From the NCBI GenBank assembly GCA_947247005.1, contig OX365951.1, positions 34,802,899-34,866,898 of the forward strand: a stretch of DNA of 64,000 nt, written 5' to 3'. The translations under genes and the position numbers were made by a program. Shown piece after piece: positions 32,117 through 42,428 of this stretch. This DNA is from Spisula solida. Taxonomy: Eukaryota > Mollusca > Bivalvia > Venerida > Mactridae. Positions within the stretch are counted from its first letter, which is position 1, and each line of letters begins with the position of its first letter. The notes beneath the pieces were generated by a model, which ran no database searches, was not told the DNA's origin, and saw only the letters and a list, made by a program, of their open reading frames with translations.

Positions 32117-32939
32117 TACTCAAACGCAAAAGAAACTGTGCATGGGGTTTTCACTCATTTTTTCAGACATAAATAAAAGATAGTATATATAGTGTTTGGT
32201 GTCAAATTTTAGCTAATTCAATTGCCTATAAAACAGAATACATTTAATTTATATAGCGCAGTATAAAGAATCGTGTTTTACGTTTAAGCGTGGTTGGGGT
32301 CAAAATAAAAATTGCATAAATTGATATATCGGTGTTTTTGAGAATAAAATTAAGGTGTAAAATTCTCTAAATTGTTTAATTGTTATAATTTCATTAATAT
32401 CGGGTATGATCTTCATTTTGACGTATAACCTGTACGATACGACGTCTCATGAAATTGACGTTACGTTGTACGACGTGCGGAGGAATTTCATTCCATTCGA
32501 CACGAAGAGGTTTCTGCAGGTCGTACAGATTGTTGACATCATGTCGTGATTGTACCTTTCTACCCAGAAGGCTCGTGGAATATTATCAATAGAGGTACCT
32601 CTAATGAGCATCATCAACGCCTCAATTTGCTGACGTTCCGATAATCTTGGCATAGCAAGTTCTGATTTTACATATATTGTTTTGTGTTATTCTTCCTCCT
32701 TGGAGTTGCGAAAAATGAATGAGGGGTTATTTGACCCATTACACCTCTGTACGCGCAAATCATGCGAATATCCTGTTTTGTGACGTTACGTAACATCTTA
32801 TCCGATAGGGCCTATGTGTGTCCATTGTTCGATAAAGTGACACACATGCTTTAAATGGTACAAAAATGAAATGCCTACGACAGATATTTCCATAGTTTTC
32901 CCAATTTTAAACATGCACAGTTTCTTTTGCGTTTGAGTA
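32117..32939 (-). mobile_element. Tc1/mariner-type element, internally deleted
   Basis: Near-perfect terminal inverted repeats: TACTCAAACGCAAAAGAAAC at 32117 and its complement ending 32939, flanked by TA (32115-32116 and 32940-32941). It contains a broken minus-strand transposase (32394-32653) in which the catalytic part is missing. At 823 bp it is about half the length of an intact Tc1-like element, so it is non-autonomous. Confidence 0.8.
32394..32653 (-). pseudogene. Tc1/mariner (IS630) transposase remnant
   Basis: The minus-strand ORF starts MPRLSERQQIEALMML, a paired-like helix-turn-helix N-terminus typical of Tc1-type transposases. It then changes frame to a segment reading VNNLYDLQKPLRVEWNEIPP and ends DHTRY before the stop at 32394, which is the classic C-terminal end of the family. 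The whole DDE/D catalytic domain is missing between them, and the two parts are out of frame. It cannot encode a working transposase. Confidence 0.75.
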
Positions 32940-32999
32940 TATAATTACATTTTTGTATTTCTTTCGGTAATCAGTTATTCTATAGTAATATTTTACGGT

Positions 33000-33240
33000 G
33001 GCTTTTCTTCTAACTAGTTTTTCTGGACTGTACAACATACTCTAACCAGTTCTAACCACCCTTCTAAGAGGGTCCAGCAATGACTGAAAATCGACATTGT
33101 TGTCAAATATTCATGGAAGAGCAAGTATGAGCTACCGCTACCGATGGAATCGAATTCCGATCGTTTGCTAGGTTACAAGTTAAGCAAACTAACCACTAGA
33201 TCACAGCCACGACGATCTGAAGATCAGTAAAACGTGTCAT
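33000..33240 (-). repeat. tRNA-headed SINE, minus strand
   Basis: Read on the minus strand, GTGGCTGTGATCTAGTGGTT (A-box-like) and GGAATTCGATTCC (B-box-like) form a tRNA-like head. The 3' part TACAGTCCAGAAAAACTAGT matches the tails of the repeats at 3830 and 31505. Confidence 0.5.
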
Positions 33241-33848
33241 TATTAGCTAGCGATCGGTCTGAATAACGGACCAATTCATTCCAAATTGAATGCAAAAAAT
33301 CCGCTTGATTTTAAAATAGCTTAAGTGCTCTTATACAGTAGAACATTATGTTTTCATCCATAACATTCATAATTCATAAGTAGTGCGTTTTTAAATCGTT
33401 TGAGTGTATTATCATTGTGTTAAAATGGAAGAAATTACTTTTAGCTCTGAAGTCAGATATAACGTTTAGTCACGGTTATTCATAAAGTTGTGTCACTGTA
33501 CTTTGTTTATCAGTATAAATGGAATACGAAACATGATACCCGGTAATCAGCAGTCAAGCAGGAAAAGTACTTCAACTATATTCTAATTGGTAGTTTGCAA
33601 CAAATAACACATACCTGTTTGTGTGTGTATTGCAAACTTAACTTTGTATAAGGCCAAACAAAAAACAAATGTGTGGTTCGGGAACATTATGGAAAATGTT
33701 TGAGTCCGTAGTTAGGTTGATTTTTTATATGTAACCACATAATTATTTAAATTAATTTCAACCTAGCATTAACAAACAACATAGTGCTTCATGTCACTTC
33801 TATCCTGTGTCGAGTATTTAATGTAGGTTAGGTAATAAATGGGAGTTG

Positions 33849-34060
33849 ATATGGTGGTCGAATGGGAAACACTTTTGACTATGGATAAAGAGGTCCCTAC
33901 TTTGAATCTCGGCCGGGACACTTTCTGAATCGCTTTTCTGTGTTTCCCACCAAACTAGAGATGAACTGGTTGCTAACACAAAGGTTCTAGAAATATCGAG
34001 TGTATCGGTGCTGTAACACCGGGAACGTTAAATAACGAAAGACCTAGTGATGCGCAACAT
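33849..34060 (+). repeat. tRNA-headed SINE copy
   Basis: Head with GGTGGTCGAATGGG and GAATCTCGGCC, then the core GAGATGAACTGGTTG and a tail GAGTGTATCGGTGCTGTAAC. It shares the core with the copies at 34-220 and 8764-9015. Confidence 0.5.
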
Positions 34061-34952
34061 GATCCTTGTCTCGCTTCTGTCTCTCCTCTCGAAGCCGGAG
34101 GTCATTGGCCAATTAGCCGAGAAAACACAGAATGGTCACGCAATTACGACGTTCTCAGTCGAGCGCAAGAAATGTAATGAAACGTTAATATAAACGTACA
34201 ACCACAAGCGATAGGGTTCAGCGCTTCTTATGTTATTGCAACTACGAACATAAATATATTATGTGAATGGTTATTCGACTTTACCACGCGCTATGGTTAA
34301 TACAATATGGAGTTTTTATTGCGACAATGAAACAATCATTATTTATAGACAAGGACAGTACTAATTCCAGCAGTGAATGACGTTATGTGCACCGAATACG
34401 TAAACAGCGTAATATGCTTAGGTAAGCTAACAGAAATAAACGGCCTTCATGCATGGAAAAACAATGTATTCAAAGTTCATTTGTTGGTTCGATGCGTGAC
34501 GAATGTGTTTTAAATTGAGCACATCAGCATCTGGGGATCTGTACATATGATCAGATAATTTGGTTAAACATGTATACAATCTGTCTGTTAAAGTACACGA
34601 TCTTGCTGAGGTGTGTTTTAGCTCACCTGTACATGTTCAAAGTGCTCAATGCCAAGGAAATATTATGATCAGTCTATAGCCAGCGGAAGGTGTCATGCGC
34701 GTACCGCGATGTACGTTGTGCTTGTGAACACACTAGATGCCCATTCAATATATAGAGGTAACAATATTGACCCATTTTTATGTCATTTAGTCATAATATT
34801 TATCTCTGTAAAAGCTTGACCAAAATTATTGCGATATTACTTATATGTCATCTGGATTCAAAATCTAGGACACTTGTAAGAAAAACAAACACACTGCTGT
34901 TACATTTTTGATACAGACTTAATCCAACCTGGTAACAAAACTCATAATGTCC

Positions 34953-36308
34953 ATATATATGAGCCAATATCAAATTTGAGCAGATTTTGTGTCTTTTTAA
35001 ATTTTGATTTGATTTCAGCTCTTTAATACAGAAATTTAGCACTAATAATTGATAATGACAGTAAAATCTAGTAATTCGACACAAAAAACCAGACATATAT
35101 TGCATATTTAGCTCTTTACAGCATCTGATGTACCCAATTTGTCCTTGCTGTTACGTGTCTTTTGTCCCTAAAACATCATGAAAAGCCCTTTTTGAATACT
35201 GTACAACATAAGTATTATTCTTTTTAAGCATGTAAGCTTAATATCAGCATCCAATGTTTCCAAATTTGAATAAAATAGACTGTTTATAACATTAACATGT
35301 GTTTGTTGAGGCTTTGAACTTTGTCTCTCACATTGATGTCCTTGCTGTTACAGTGTAATAATTCAACATGTACAACCTTAAACACTTATGATAAAATGCG
35401 GGAAAATAGTCGACAATGATTAAGTATTTACATTTAAATGAAGGATAAAATCGTTAAAGAGCAGTTGTAATTTGTATGAACAAAATGTGAAGTTTCATCA
35501 ATGCAAGTAAAATAGTTTTTTCAATTTGTGTCCTTAATGTTACACACATTACGCAATTACCCAATACCGTAATTATTAAATAGATATTACCTACCGATGC
35601 CAAATATTGGTATATTTATCATTTTGATTGAAAACAGATGAATGGTTGTAGGATTTTATGATATTTATACAAGAGAAAGCAAATACGTCCTTGCAGTAAC
35701 AGTCCTTAAAATAACGCTTAATAATGTAATCAGCATGAAGTAAAAGTGTTTCTGCAAAAGCATATCGGTTCTGTATGAGTTTTCTAAACTATTACTTGTT
35801 AAATATTACTCGTTTGATTATCCCGTCATAAAACCTTTGCATATACTTCAATATTAAATTGTAGATTGTATGTGCAAATCTGACGACATGTTTAACAGTG
35901 TTTGTTCATTTTTGTTATTGCAAGGACATAACTTGTTACATGTACATAAATGACTGACCATATATCTTAAAGTGATATAACACATATTCTAAAATCACAA
36001 ACAATTAAAAACCTATATTGGAAGTTAAGAACTACTAAGATACAGAATGAAGTTTTTTATTATATTTTTTAAAAGATAGTTCTAATTTTACACGGTTTTA
36101 TTTTCGTTACAGCAAGGACACCACCATGTCTTCTGTAAGCAATTTATATACAAGCAAACACCTTTTAAGGGTTAGAAACGATCTTATGCTCATTCAGATG
36201 TATCAGCAAATACTATTATTGGTGTTTGTGATAAAAATTATGACATTGTATTTTTTACAAATTGACCCATTAAAAACTGCCCAAATTTGATATTAGCTCA
36301 TATATATT
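34953..36308. repeat. Foldback-like repeat with ~190 bp-spaced GTCCTTGCTGTTAC words
   Basis: The outer arms are a 31 bp inverted match with few differences (ATATATATGAGCCAATATCA at 34953-34983, complement at 36278-36308). Inside, GTCCTTGCTGTTAC or close variants occur at 35141, 35338, 35530 and 35687 in forward orientation. They occur at 35914 and 36106 in reverse orientation. Spacings are 197, 192, 157, 227 and 192 bp. No ORF of interest. Confidence 0.55.
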
Positions 36309-36761
36309 CTAGCATAAGACCCGTTTGCACGAAGCTTCTTATTTGTGTTCTAATCAAATCTTCTGAGACGTAACATTTTCATGACCAAGTACATGGCAAA
36401 GTTAGACACAATGTATAACGTTAATCAGATGAGCGAATTAACCTTCATGTTTGATCTTATTTTCATAACAGATGTATGCTACATTGTATGTATGTTAGGC
36501 TCGAGATATGATTGATCTTTGTTCTGAGGTATGCTATAATTTTACATCTTGCAAGATCACTGTCGACAAAAAGAAACATATTCTTAGTGCACATATGTTC
36601 ACGTCGTTAAAAGGTGGTCTGCTATATAGATAATGACATAAGAAAGAAAGAGAAAGGGAAACTGTTCACTCTCTTGAATGTAATACATTTCTCTGACTAT
36701 GAATATGTTCGTAGAAACTAGAAGATGTTCGTTGAAAACGAAGTACATCTAAGATTATATA

Positions 36762-37175
36762 CACTGCCCACCAAAAATAAGTATACATATGTTATTTGCC
36801 CACTTACTTGCCTGTAATGATACTTTTTGCAGCACAGTGAAGCAACAATATATTTGAAGAAACTGAATATTTTTGTTTATTTAATGGAAAGGACATACAT
36901 TAATTGGTACCCTAGTTGCAAAATCTAAAGTTTGTTTGTCCCTCTTGAATAGTAGCTTTGTCACAAAAGATTGAAAATTCAGCCTTTTTGATCACATGGT
37001 TATTTTAGTTCCGAACATTTTTATTTTTATTTCTATCTCTATTTTGACTCATTTAGTAACTGTAGTTTCAGAAACTAGTATAATTATGACCGTCTGATAA
37101 ACAGATATTGAATAATTTAACCAAGTTTAATTTTGCACCAATTATTTACTGTATACTTATTTTTGGTGGGCACTG
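36762..37175. mobile_element. Mariner-like MITE, 414 bp
   Basis: Terminal inverted repeats CACTGCCCACCAAAAATAAG (left) and, on the other strand, CAGTGCCCACCAAAAATAAG (right), continuing to GTATACA, flanked by TA (36760-36761 and 37176-37177). No transposase. The form fits Tc1/mariner-derived MITEs. Confidence 0.75.
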
Positions 37176-37179
37176 TAGA

Positions 37180-39380
37180 TATATATAAACTACCCAGATA
37201 CAAACTATGGAACAAATTTTATCCGGAAAAAAGTAATTCCTGGTTGTATTGTTTGTCACAGTAATTGATTTCTTTATTGATTCGGTGGTTTGGTTTAAAC
37301 CCAATCGTACTTATTATTATTGTCCCCTGAGCCTGCAGCAATTTAAGTACCGATATTCTATGGACTCTGCCCTGTCATTTTCTACTTCATGCATGAGTCA
37401 TATATAATCTCATATTGATGAATTACTGCTGCTACGTTAACCAATCAATACATTACGAGATTATAGCAATACATGAACTCAGCAAACTAATGTTTACTGT
37501 CACAAAACAATCGATTTATTTTACTGCTAATCGATTATGTTACAAATTATTACAGTTGCTGTTTGTAAAGACAGGTGTGTGCCTTAATTCAGGGAATACT
37601 CAAACGATCACAATGAAGTTTTGCTTAGACTGTATTGCGGCAAACTATCTACAGACATACATGTATTTGCTACTGATGGTGATATTTTCCATTGTTCTAA
37701 TTACTTGTTTGTATGACGTTTGTCATGCAGTCACGACACTGTATTTTAATTAGCGGCAGAATTTAGTAACAGTAAAGCACAACTGCTTTATAACGTTTTT
37801 CTCCTCCTTTATAGTTTCGTGTTATTAAGCTGACTTCGATAACTACCTACATGGAATGTAAACACTCACTTTCTGATATTCTTATTGATTTCTTTGAAAT
37901 AACAAGTTCATTATTAATTAAAATACAGATGATGAACCTCAAGGTACACAACTCAGATCGATATTTTGCATGTAGTTTCAGCCGGCGAAAGTCCTCTACC
38001 AAGATGGTTAAAATTATTTCACAGGGAACAAAACCGGTACCGTACCGGGGTCATGTGTTTTCAATAAGTATATCCTCTCCGCTACCTTAGCGTACTAATG
38101 CAGACTGGCCGGGATGGCAATTTCGGCCTTCCGTAGTTTTCGACCAAAATGCCCAAATTCGTAAATCCGCGGTCATGGGTACACAGGCATCCCAGACTAA
38201 AGGATATTACGGGTCAAAGGTCGTGCACAGGTTTTTGGGCCCGCTGGTCCCCTTTAAAGAGGGCTTTGAACGTAGACTTAGCAAAACTGAAATTACTGGT
38301 CCTACACGCCATTGGGTACGATTCCCTGTGGAATTGCATTAACATTTAGCGCCAAAGTCTTTTGTTTTTCTGTAGAAGGAATATAAGGCTAGACAAAGGG
38401 GTCTGGATCAATTCCTAAATGGGCCAAAAGTAGACCTATCAAGCTAAAAAAAAAGTTGTTCGCGCAAGGGTCACCGCCACATCGTCATTTCCGTGGACGG
38501 AAGTTGACAATTGTTTGTACATTCACTTTGGGGCAGGTATGTAGCATCCGGATGTATCGAGCTTTTATCAGTGCTGCAAGTCAATATTCTGTCAGGGACG
38601 GGGTATAGGGACCATATGAATTTCTCATAGCCTCCCAAAAAATCGTGGTAGCGGAAAGGATAATTATATGGAAAACATTCAGATATGTGAAGTTGGCACT
38701 TAATTTTTCATTCAGAAGTTAATTCAAATAATAAATTTTGAATTAACATCTGAATGAACAACTAACAACTAACAACTAACTGCAAACTTCACAGACCTGT
38801 AACATTCTCTCTTCATAATCTACAATACCTATACAGCTTAGAAACATTCTCCATAGAGCATCAAAGTCGGTCATGTCTTATTGTCACTTGTTTTTTATAG
38901 AGCTATGGTTATAGATACATTGTATAGAAAATGTAGAAAATATTCTAACCGGAAACCACTAGACCTATAGCACTGGTGTTCTACATTGAACAGCATCAGG
39001 AGACCCTTTACGATGCCCATACAAATCCTATATACCGCGGGAACAAAACTGACATTGCCCCGGGTAATATCAAATCAAAGGTAAATTGAAATGTACATTT
39101 GTACTCAGGTGAGCGATAAAGGGTCATCGTGACACCCTTGTCTTTGGTTATGATATACATTGTAATAAAAGTGTTTATAGTGACATTATGAATGCAGACG
39201 CGATTTGCTTACAGGGTCGATTTTGAAATACAAACCGTATTATGTGTCAGAATGGTTATTTAAGCACCAGGAAATTTTCTTACAAGTACCTGCATGTATT
39301 GTAGGCCTACATACCATAATAAATGTTGAAATAGATACGAAAAAGTATCACTTGGGTAGTCACGAGTATTTTAGCCCGGT
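37180..39380. other. Intergenic stretch, no gene recognised
   Basis: Short ORFs (37415-37753, 37851-38090, 38149-38349) have no recognisable motifs. A short hairpin with arms ATTCAGAAGTTAATTCAAA / TTTGAATTAACATCTGAAT lies at 38711-38757, followed by a triple AACTAACAACT run. Confidence 0.4.
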
Positions 39381-39384
39381 GGTT

Positions 39385-39515
39385 TCTTGGCAGTCTATTG
39401 GTAGAGCGTCCGCTTCAATATCGAGTGCGGGGTCAAAGGTTGGATCCCTGGCCGCTTCATACCAGGGACTAAATAAAAATAGTACCAGTAATTCCCTTGG
39501 TAGGCGTTCGGCAGA
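39385..39515 (+). repeat. tRNA-like SINE head
   Basis: GTCTATTGGTAGAGCGTCCG is an A-box-like start. The B-box-like GGTTGGATCCCTGG is spaced as in a tRNA, followed by a short unrelated tail. There is no closed acceptor stem, so I read it as a SINE rather than a tRNA gene. Confidence 0.45.
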
Positions 39516-39519
39516 AAAA

Positions 39520-41030
39520 ATCATTTAGCTTCTTTTCTCACACACCCTCGTGACAAAAGATAACACATGGGTCCGGAGTTACAACTAATACTTACACTCA
39601 GCACTCAACACTCAAATATTGAAAATGTAATATAACGCGGTACTATTTATCCTAGATTGCCAAGCGATAGTAGAAATAATATTTGATACTTTTTTGACAT
39701 TTTGTACTATACGTATATGAGGTATCAATGTAATGTTTGTATCTGAGTGTCACACTAAGCACTCAGACTGAAAGAAAACTTTCATAGCTTACAAATACAC
39801 TTACTGACACTAGGAGTTAAGCCAAAAAATAATATTTAGCATCAATTTAACACTATTACAACTGTTGGCGCTCAAACTGTGTCACTTCTTGTATATGAAC
39901 CTCGTAAGAGTGAATTTCAACATTTTAGTGCTTAGTGTAAGTATTGGTTGTAATTCCGGCCCAGGAGTGAGTGTCGAAAGTGATTTAGGATATAAGTTAG
40001 ACAAACTTGTATCACAATCGACCTGAACTGAATTAGTATAAACTAAGTATGTAACACACTCAGGGAGGTATACACGCTATGTTAATTAATGATGTGTAAT
40101 TGTGTTTTCATACGATTTTGTTTCTAGTATTTCATGTGTTTTACTTAAGGCGGATAGTTCACGGTACATGCGAAAGGACAGCAAAATGTAAAGTACATGT
40201 ACAATATTACATGTGTACATGTATAGCTATGTACGTACACTACATACGCCTTGTAAGTATAGTACATGTAGTAATATCGTGATTATGTAATATTAGTAAA
40301 GAAATGCAATTGACTCAATGAATAAAACCATAATTTAATGGTCTCAGCAGGACCCAATGGTGTTCTTATACACTGTATATTCAGGTTTGACTGTATGCAT
40401 ACATGATAATATCAACTTTATCTTAAGTGGCAATCATCGTGCAAAGCAATTTACATTCCGACCTAATAATAGATGCAGAATCATAGGTAGTAGCAGCTAC
40501 GTGAACTATGGATAAATTGCTTATACATAATTATGGTAATTGATACACGTTATTGATTTGTAGTATTCCATGTCCCGGTGTCTTGTTAGGGTGGAACATG
40601 CCAACATTGATTATGTCCCTTGTCTCGTATGAGTAAATTAGTAAGACACACTAGCCAGAATATATATGACTGTGTAGACTTATTTGCAGTCAGTACGTAG
40701 TCTTTTGGGGACATATGTACAACAATCAAAATCTAATGTTTACCACTTTTCTTATTTATCATAAGTGGTAAAAATGTGAGAGAGGTGTTTTGGTGCATAA
40801 AGGCTTATGGTGTATCTGGTGGTTACATGATGTATGACTATCTAAATGAAGAATAACAACAAGATTATACAGCCCTACTAAATATGACCATCGTCAAAAT
40901 GTGTTTAATGATATAGCCGAGTGGACTTGGGCGTTAGATTGAACTTTGCATAACTATGAGATGGCACCGTTCAGGAAAGGTTCGAATCTTGTTTTATTTA
41001 CAAACTGTTTGAACAGTCGCAGTCGCATTC
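39520..41030. other. Intergenic stretch, no gene recognised
   Basis: AT-rich with short direct words (CACTCAGCACTCAACACTC near 39597). No coding region or complete element identified. Confidence 0.35.
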
Positions 41031-41033
41031 GCA

Positions 41034-41227
41034 AAACAGTATACACTTATTTCATGTCTGTTTTGGGGTTAACAGTCAAAACTATTGTCCCGAGGTATCG
41101 GGGAAGACTTTTGAACTGTTGCACGAGGCCGATAGGCCGAGGGCAACAGTTCAAAATGTCTTCCCCGATACCTCGGGACAATAGTTTTGACTGTTAACCC
41201 AAAAACAGACATGAAATAACTGTTTTA
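41034..41227. repeat. Near-perfect long hairpin
   Basis: Arms of about 80 bp (41034-41122 and 41144-41227) are nearly identical inverted copies, for example AACAGTCAAAACTATTGTCC at 41071 and its complement near 41181. A loop of about 20 bp contains GGCCGATAGGCC. The only large difference is about 6 extra bases in the left arm. A diverged partial copy (AACAGTCAAAACTGTTGCCC) starts near 41447. A weaker inverted match links 41226-41250 and 41543-41570. Confidence 0.85.
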
Positions 41228-41579
41228 TTACCTAATACTCTATATAACTACAGTAAAGTTTTACTTATTCAACAAACAAAAAGGATATTTCTAAGACATT
41301 TTGTCATACTAATAGCGGATATTTTTGTTATAAATTCAAGACTGTCATTATCCCCATGATTTTATTGTCAAACAAATAAAATCGGCATGTAATAAAGCAA
41401 AAAGGGACAAATCATTGTTCAAGAGTTATATTAAATCTAGCAGTGTAACAGTCAAAACTGTTGCCCTCCTGGCAATGAACTGTTTCATACCTGAATCTAA
41501 AAATAAACATTAAGACATGAAACAGTAAAAAATAACGAATTACTCGTTATATAGAGTGCTAGGTAATAATATTTATTAA

Positions 41580-42428
41580 TTCACCTCCATTAGACAGTCA
41601 CTTGCTTTAAACGGAGTCGATACATCCATTGGCTGATACAAAAATGTACATGTACATTATCTGTTATACAAAACTAATAGTTTGAAACTCAATGATAGCT
41701 ATCTTCTTCAATGATACCTCTTCTTCATATTTACAACCTTATCTAATACTAAATGTAAACAATGTTATCATTAAGTAACACCTATATAAGTTTAGGTATA
41801 TATGTTATTTTGATTTCAGGGGGGGATTCGTACACAGTGTAGGGTATATGTTTGTTGAAGCAAGGTAAAGGTTTAAAACCCTTTTTGTTTTAGATTCATT
41901 GTGCAACAAGTTATTATCATTATTATCTACCACTTGTAGTGAGTGCTTCATGGTTAACTGCCCATGATTTGTGCCTATTTCAGTGATTGTGAAGGCTCAA
42001 GTTTGTCCAATTGACCGGATATGAACCCACGAACAGCTGTTCAGGAATAGGAGTTACTCTACCTTTCGACTATTGTGTATGTTCAGTAGTGGAAACATGT
42101 TCTCCTAAAGTGATAATTGATTTTGACCATATTTCACTAGAATGGTCTTTAGTATTATTGTGCTTCTGTTTACCTATTAAACGCATTAGACAAAATAATG
42201 AGTCACCGCAACCAAATAGTTCCATATTTCATCAATTGCTGTCAAGTATAATGTACACGTTACTCATTTGACTAAATCCGTTTTAGTTTAATTAGATACA
42301 TAAGTTCAAGTTAAAGCCAACAACTATTTTCAAACTTGTCATTAAATAGATATGCGACAACACTCTACGACGATTATAAAAGAAGATTGGAAATAATCAG
42401 GATTTAACCCACTAAGATACTGGATAAA
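41580..42428. other. Intergenic stretch upstream of the three-exon gene
   Basis: AT-rich, no element recognised. It presumably contains the promoter and 5' UTR of the gene starting at 42429. Confidence 0.35.

Noticed and set aside
37415..37753. 112-codon ORF rich in hydrophobic residues
   Set aside because: AT-rich sequence easily gives such ORFs; no signal peptide pattern or family resemblance.
39385..39470. Possible tRNA gene
   Set aside because: A and B boxes are visible but no complete cloverleaf or acceptor stem; better explained as a SINE head. The same holds at 44862, 53648 and 33849.
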